Below are positions 60,062 through 64,000 of a stretch of DNA of 64,000 bases, piece by piece. This DNA is from Oribacterium sp. oral taxon 078 str. F0262 (GTDB lineage Bacteria; Bacillota; Clostridia; Lachnospirales; Lachnospiraceae): positions 254,816-318,815 of the forward strand of contig NZ_GG729933.1 of assembly GCF_000160135.1 (NCBI RefSeq), written 5' to 3'. The position numbers were made by a program, and so were the translations under genes. The notes beneath the pieces are model-generated. The model was given only the letters and a program-made list of their open reading frames with translations. It was not told the origin of the DNA and ran no database searches. Each line of letters begins with the position of its first letter. The stretch's first letter is position 1.

Positions 60062-60973
60062 ATGGAAAAGAAACGCTTAAATGAGATACTCGGGATTCGC
60101 TATCCCATCATTCAGGGCGGCATGGCCAATATCGCAAGCGGGGAATTCGCGGCGGTCTGTTCTGAGGCAGGGGCACTGGGGCTGATCGGCTCCGGCGGAA
60201 TCCGGAGCGCGGAGGAGCTCAGGAGGCAGATCCATATTCTGAGAGAGAGGACAAAGAAGCCCTTCGGCGTCAATCTGATGCTCATGAATCCGGAGACGGA
60301 GAAGATGGTGGATATCGTCTGCGAGGAGAAGGTCCCGGTGGTCACGACCGGCGCGGGAAATCCGGGAGCCTATATGGAGAGATTCAAGGCCGCCGGAATC
60401 CTGGTGATTCCGGTCGTGGCGGCTCCGATCCTCGCAAAGCATCTGGAGCGGATCGGGGCGGACGCGGTCATTGCGGAGGGCTGTGAGAGCGGAGGGCACA
60501 TCGGAGAGATGACGACGATGACTCTGATCCCGCAGACGGTCGATGCGGTGGATATCCCGGTCATAGCGGCGGGCGGCATCGCGGATCATCGGCAGATGCA
60601 GGCCGTTCTCACGCTTGGGGCCTGCGGGGCTCAGATCGGCACCGCGCTTCTTGCGGCGGAGGAATGTCCGATTCATGAAAACTATAAGGAAGCGGTTTTG
60701 AAGGCGCAGGGCTCTGATACCATCGTGACCGGGAGAATCGGAGGGACACCGGTGCGGGTTCTCAAGAACCAGATGAGCCGCGAGTATGTGAAGAGGGAGA
60801 AGGCCGGAGAGGACAGGATGGAGCTCGAGAAATTCACGCTCGGCTCTCTCCGAAGGGCGGTCTTCGAGGGCGATACGAAGAACGGATCGCTCATGGCGGG
60901 ACAGAGCTGCGGACAGCTGAAGGAGATCCGGCCGGTGGCAGAGATCCTGGCGGAAATCTGCCGGGGGATCTGA
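60062..60973 (+). CDS. fabK: Enoyl-ACP reductase II
   Basis: A 303-residue FMN enzyme reducing enoyl-ACP with NAD(P)H. IRYPIIQGGMANIASGEFAA, GAGNPGAYM, EGCESGGHIGEMTTM and PVIAAGGIADHRQMQAVLTL are FabK hallmarks. Its place between fabH and fabD, within the operon, argues for the fatty-acid role, unlike the paralogue at 1236. FabK replaces FabI, so triclosan resistance would be expected from family knowledge. AAAGGAAAT precedes the start. Confidence 0.95.
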   Translation: MEKKRLNEILGIRYPIIQGGMANIASGEFAAVCSEAGALGLIGSGGIRSAEELRRQIHILRERTKKPFGVNLMLMNPETEKMVDIVCEEKVPVVTTGAGNPGAYMERFKAAGILVIPVVAAPILAKHLERIGADAVIAEGCESGGHIGEMTTMTLIPQTVDAVDIPVIAAGGIADHRQMQAVLTLGACGAQIGTALLAAEECPIHENYKEAVLKAQGSDTIVTGRIGGTPVRVLKNQMSREYVKREKAGEDRMELEKFTLGSLRRAVFEGDTKNGSLMAGQSCGQLKEIRPVAEILAEICRGI

Positions 60974-61015
60974 GTGAGAGCGCGCTATCAGGCGGCGGAA
61001 TAGAGGAGGAGAGAG

Positions 61016-61960
61016 ATGAGCATCGCATTTTTATACGCCGGGCAGGGCAGTCAGCACGCGGGGATGGGAAAGGACCTCTATGAGAGCTATCCGGAATTTC
61101 GGGAGGTCTATGAGGGCATAGAGCTGCCATTCGACCTTCGCCGCCTCTCCTTTGAGGACCCGGAGGGACTCATTCATGAGACGAAGTATACGCAGCCGGC
61201 CCTCGTCGCCTTCGCCTGCGGCGTGACGGCGATCCTCCGCGGCATGGGTTTTCGCGCGGATTACGCGGCAGGCCTCTCCCTCGGGGAATATTCCGCTCTC
61301 AGCTATGCGGGATCCATTGACGCAAGGACCGCGGTTCAGCTTGCGGCCTTTCGGGGGGATGCGATGCAGAGGGCCTCGCAGGGCATCGCCTGCGGGATGA
61401 GCGCGGTCCTCGGCCTCTCGGAGGAGAAGCTTTCGGAGGCCTGCGAAAGGGCCTCCGAAAAGGGACTGGTCTCGATCTGCAATTATAACTGCCCGGGGCA
61501 GCTTGTGATCGGCGGAGAGAGCGAGGCCGTGGAGGAGGCGGGACGGATCGCCCTGGAGCTCGGGGCAAAGAGAGTAATCCCTCTCAAGGTCTCCGGCCCC
61601 TTTCACACCGCTCTTATGAAGAGCGCGGGGGATGCGCTCTCCGAATATTTCAAAAAGATCCATTTTAAGACGCCGGAATGCACGGTCCTCTACAATTTTC
61701 TTGGAAGAGAGAGGAGGGAAGGCGATCCGGAGATACCGGAGCTTCTCATCGAGCAGGTGCAAAAGCCGGTCCGAATGGAGAGCATTCTCCGGGAGCTCCT
61801 CGGAAGGGGAGTCCGGAGCTTCTATGAGATCGGCCCGGGGAGGACCCTCTCCGGCTTTGTGAAAAAGACCGCAAAGGCCATGGAGATCGAGGAGATCGAG
61901 ATTACTTCGCTGGAGACCGCGGAGGAGATCGAAGCGCTGAGAGAAAGGATGAGGGGATAA
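61016..61960 (+). CDS. fabD: Malonyl-CoA:ACP transacylase
   Basis: A 314-residue transferase moving malonyl from CoA to ACP. FLYAGQGSQHAGMGKDLYES is the oxyanion-hole motif, AAGLSLGEYSALSYAGS holds the catalytic Ser (GLSLGE), and VSGPFHTALMKSAGD holds the His. GQLVIGGESEAVEEA is the ferredoxin-like subdomain. GAGGAGAGAG lies upstream. It is spaced seven bases from fabG and 42 from fabK. Confidence 0.96.
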   Translation: MSIAFLYAGQGSQHAGMGKDLYESYPEFREVYEGIELPFDLRRLSFEDPEGLIHETKYTQPALVAFACGVTAILRGMGFRADYAAGLSLGEYSALSYAGSIDARTAVQLAAFRGDAMQRASQGIACGMSAVLGLSEEKLSEACERASEKGLVSICNYNCPGQLVIGGESEAVEEAGRIALELGAKRVIPLKVSGPFHTALMKSAGDALSEYFKKIHFKTPECTVLYNFLGRERREGDPEIPELLIEQVQKPVRMESILRELLGRGVRSFYEIGPGRTLSGFVKKTAKAMEIEEIEITSLETAEEIEALRERMRG

Positions 61961-61967
61961 GGAGAAG

Positions 61968-62726
61968 ATGGAGAAAAGAGAAGAGAGGCGAAAGCTCAGT
62001 CTTGTGAGCGGTGCGAGCTCCGGGATCGGGAGAGCGATCGCGGTCCGCGAGGCGAGGGCGGGGAGAAATCTGCTGATAAACTATGCGGGAAATGAGGAGG
62101 GGGCGAAGGAGACGGAGCGCCTGATCCATGAGGCCGCGCCGGAGGCAGAGGTCCTGCTCTTTCGGGCGGATGTCTCGGAGGAAGAGGCGGTCAGGGAGAT
62201 GGTCGATGCGGCGGTCGAACGCTTCGGGGCGATCGATGTCCTCGTAAACAATGCCGGAATCACAAGAGATAATCTCCTTCTTCGGATGAGCGCAGAGGAC
62301 TTCGACAGCGTCCTTCGCATCAATCTCCGGGGCGTCTTCCTCCTCTCTAAATATGCCGGGAAATACATGCTGAAGAAAAGAAGCGGCCGGATCATAAATA
62401 TCTCCAGTGTCGTCGGCCTCCATGGAAATATCGGACAGGTCAACTATGCCGCGTCCAAGGCGGGGATCATCGGCATCACGAAGACCCTGGCGAGGGAATA
62501 CGCCGGGAGAAATATCACAGTCAACGCCGTGGCCCCCGGCTTTATTGAAACCCGCATGACCGAGACACTGCCGGAAAAGATCAAAGAAAGCATGCTCTCG
62601 GAAATCCCCCTCGGACGCTTCGGAAAACCGGAAGACATCGCAAACGCCGTCAGCTTCCTCGCCTCCGACGAAAGCTCCTACATCACCGGCCAGGTACTCC
62701 TGATCGACGGTGGAATGAGAGCGTAG
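61968..62726 (+). CDS. fabG: 3-oxoacyl-ACP reductase
   Basis: A 252-residue short-chain dehydrogenase reducing 3-oxoacyl-ACP with NADPH. SGASSGIGRAIAVREARAG is the cofactor glycine motif, NNAGITRDNLLLRM the NNAG motif, and ISSVVGLHGNIGQVNYAASK carries Ser, Tyr and Lys of the catalytic set; VAPGFIETRMTETLPEKI and ITGQVLLIDGGM complete the family pattern. The 176-bp repeats begin 14 bases after its stop. Confidence 0.96.
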   Translation: MEKREERRKLSLVSGASSGIGRAIAVREARAGRNLLINYAGNEEGAKETERLIHEAAPEAEVLLFRADVSEEEAVREMVDAAVERFGAIDVLVNNAGITRDNLLLRMSAEDFDSVLRINLRGVFLLSKYAGKYMLKKRSGRIINISSVVGLHGNIGQVNYAASKAGIIGITKTLAREYAGRNITVNAVAPGFIETRMTETLPEKIKESMLSEIPLGRFGKPEDIANAVSFLASDESSYITGQVLLIDGGMRA

Positions 62727-62740
62727 GCGTTTTTCTTTCA

Positions 62741-63512
62741 GAAAAACGCCGGAGCGAATTGGCACAGTGCTAAGGACAGAAAAAGAGCCAAGAGAAAGAG
62801 CAGGTCCGACAAAGCTGAATGTCCATAGAGAAATGCACTGTGTCCCGCGAAGCGGGATCCTGTGAGGTCTACAGGACCGAACAGGACCCGGGGAGAAGGA
62901 GCGTTCCGCCTCGAAGGAAAAACGCCGGAGCGAATTGGCACAGTGCTAAGGACAGAAAAAGAGCCAAGAGAAAGAGCAGGTCCGACAAAGCTGAATGTCC
63001 ATAGAGAAATGCACTGTGTCCCGCGAAGCGGGATCCTGTGAGGTCTACAGGACCGAACAGGACCCGGGGAGAAGGAGCGTTCCGCCTCGAAGGAAAAACG
63101 CCGGAGCGAATTGGCACAGTGCTAAGGACAGAAAAAGAGCCAAGAGAAAGAGCAGGTCCGACAAAGCTGAATGTCCATAGAGAAATGCACTGTGTCCCGC
63201 GAAGCGGGATCCTGTGAGGTCTACAGGACCGAACAGGACCCGGGGAGAAGGAGCGTTCCGCCTCGAAGGAAAAACGCCGGAGCGAATTGGCACAGTGCTA
63301 AGGACAGAAAAAGAGCCAAGAGAAAGAGCGGGTCCGACAGAATCGGAAAGCCATAGGGCGATGCACTGTGTCCCGCGAAGCGGGATCCTGTGAGGCCTAC
63401 AGGACCGAACAGGACCCGGAGGGAAGGACAGTGATGCTCCGAAGGAAAAACGCCGGAGCGAGTTGGCACAGTGCTAAGGACAGAAAAAGAGCCAAGAGAA
63501 AGAGCAGGTCCG
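62741..63512. repeat. 176-bp tandem repeat, four full units and one partial
   Basis: The block beginning GAAAAACGCCGGAGCG starts at 62741, 62917, 63093, 63269 and 63445, exactly 176 bp apart; the last copy stops after GCAGGTCCG at about 63512. Copies 1-3 read as near-identical, copy 4 has clustered substitutions, and length is constant. Each unit holds CACAGTGC, which can pair with its distal GCACTGTG; hairpin TCCCGC-GAA-GCGGGA; and TCCTGT...ACAGGA, whose loop alone changed in copy 4 (GAGGTCT to GAGGCCT). It fills the fabG-fabF gap and would be in the operon transcript. Short frames across it repeat in phase shifts (176 is not a multiple of three) and do not look like genes. Confidence 0.95.
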
Positions 63513-63570
63513 TTTTTAAAGGCTCCCGCCGCGGGCAGGAACTACAGGAAGAAGCAGGAAGGAGAAAAAG

Positions 63571-64000
63571 ATGGAAAAAAGAAGGGTGGTCATCACCGGG
63601 CTTGGCACAGTGAATCCGACGGGAAATACGGTGAAGGAGAGCTGGGATGCGATCCGGGATGGAAAATGCGGGATCGCCCCCATCAGCTGCTTTGATACGG
63701 AAGGCTTTTCGGTAAAGCTTGCGGCGGAGGTCAAGGATTTCCATCCGGAGGAGATCCTGGACAAGCGCGAATTAAAGCATATGGCGCGCTTTACCCAGTT
63801 CGCGCTGATCGCCGCTGAGCAGGCGATGCAGGAGAGCGGACTGCGCGCTGCCATCGATCCGACCCGCATCGGGGCGATCGTCTCCTCCGGTATCGGAGGA
63901 CTCAAAACCATCGAGGAGGAGCACAGCAAGGGAGAAAAGCGGGGCTTTGAAAGGGTAAATCCCTTCTTCATCCCGATGGCCATCTCCAATATGGCGGCGG
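63571..64000 (+). CDS. fabF: Beta-ketoacyl-ACP synthase II, cut by window end
   Basis: The first 143 residues of a condensing enzyme that extends acyl-ACP. RRVVITGLGTVNPTGNTVKE is the family N-terminus, followed by GIAPISCFDTEGF, and GAIVSSGIGGLKTIEEEH before the dimer-interface region NPFFIPMAISNMAA. The catalytic Cys and His residues lie beyond the window. AAGGAG at 63559-63564 gives the start at 63571. The repeat block directly upstream separates it from fabG. Confidence 0.93.
   Translation, partial: MEKRRVVITGLGTVNPTGNTVKESWDAIRDGKCGIAPISCFDTEGFSVKLAAEVKDFHPEEILDKRELKHMARFTQFALIAAEQAMQESGLRAAIDPTRIGAIVSSGIGGLKTIEEEHSKGEKRGFERVNPFFIPMAISNMAA

Noticed and set aside
62819-63356. Repeated 61-residue plus-strand and 82-residue minus-strand frames in the 176-bp repeats
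   Set aside because: Each unit merely repeats the same short frame; there is no ribosome site in the right place, and unit length is not a multiple of three.
62741-63512. CRISPR array
   Set aside because: The units are directly adjoining 176-bp tandem copies without unique spacers.

Overview
The window reads as chromosome of a strictly anaerobic, fairly GC-rich Firmicute, most like the Lachnospiraceae (Clostridia). Reasons: a type II fatty-acid cluster with FabK and the split AccA/AccD order, a class I hybrid-cluster protein, classical and reverse rubrerythrins beside a PerR-type regulator, an anaerobic class III ribonucleotide reductase, a K+-dependent membrane pyrophosphatase, cell-wall proteins with GW/WYY repeats, and a DUF5711 protein. 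No rRNA, tRNA or CRISPR array was found. Genus is not determined.

Layout. 1-860: 3' part of an IS1182-type transposase and its hairpins. 860-2970: FabK-like oxidoreductase, DUF488 protein, small Cys-rich protein. 3255-7580: a nitrosative/oxidative-stress module, hcp and a DUF1858-unknown-hemerythrin operon, with a Crp/Fnr regulator gene between them; both promoters carry the same palindrome at the same place. 7640-11270: TetR regulator and a complete ECF transporter. 11250-14630: lower-GC accessory stretch with a CrtO-like membrane protein, a truncated DUF1016 gene, a transposase remnant and a 600-residue ARH-SseB-macrodomain fusion. 14730-18530: KDG kinase with a cre-like site, FMN reductase, purC, perR. 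18590-25610: reverse rubrerythrin, rubrerythrin, enolase, membrane pyrophosphatase, L-serine dehydratase. 25860-34120: POT transporter, YitT protein, four secreted or wall-associated proteins, and deoC. 34340-44905: long same-strand run (sugar nucleotidyltransferase, DUF5711, glucokinase, mutS2, two-component system, HtrA-like pseudoprotease, YhaM-like nuclease). 45010-49800: NrdR-box controlled nrdD, nrdG, lipoprotein, membrane protein, phosphatase. 49855-56555: fructan/sucrose utilisation island (GH32, ABC importer, LacI regulator, 22-bp palindromic operator). 56670-64000: acpP-accD-accA-fabH-fabK-fabD-fabG-[176-bp tandem repeats]-fabF; the window ends inside fabF.

The most notable signals are: (1) twin GTTGC-N4-GCAAC sites both 34.5 bp from the end of a -10 box, tying hcp to the DUF1858/hemerythrin operon; (2) the ARH-SseB-macrodomain fusion; (3) 4.4 copies of a 176-bp structured repeat inside the fatty-acid operon; (4) a near-identical A/T palindrome downstream of both the fab promoter and the promoter of the stand-alone FabK-like gene; (5) several degenerate short tandem tracts (units of 7, 8, 12 and 14 bp) just upstream of genes; (6) a degenerate HtrA-like protein encoded with its two-component system. 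Functions given from family recognition are inference from sequence reading only; no database search was run.
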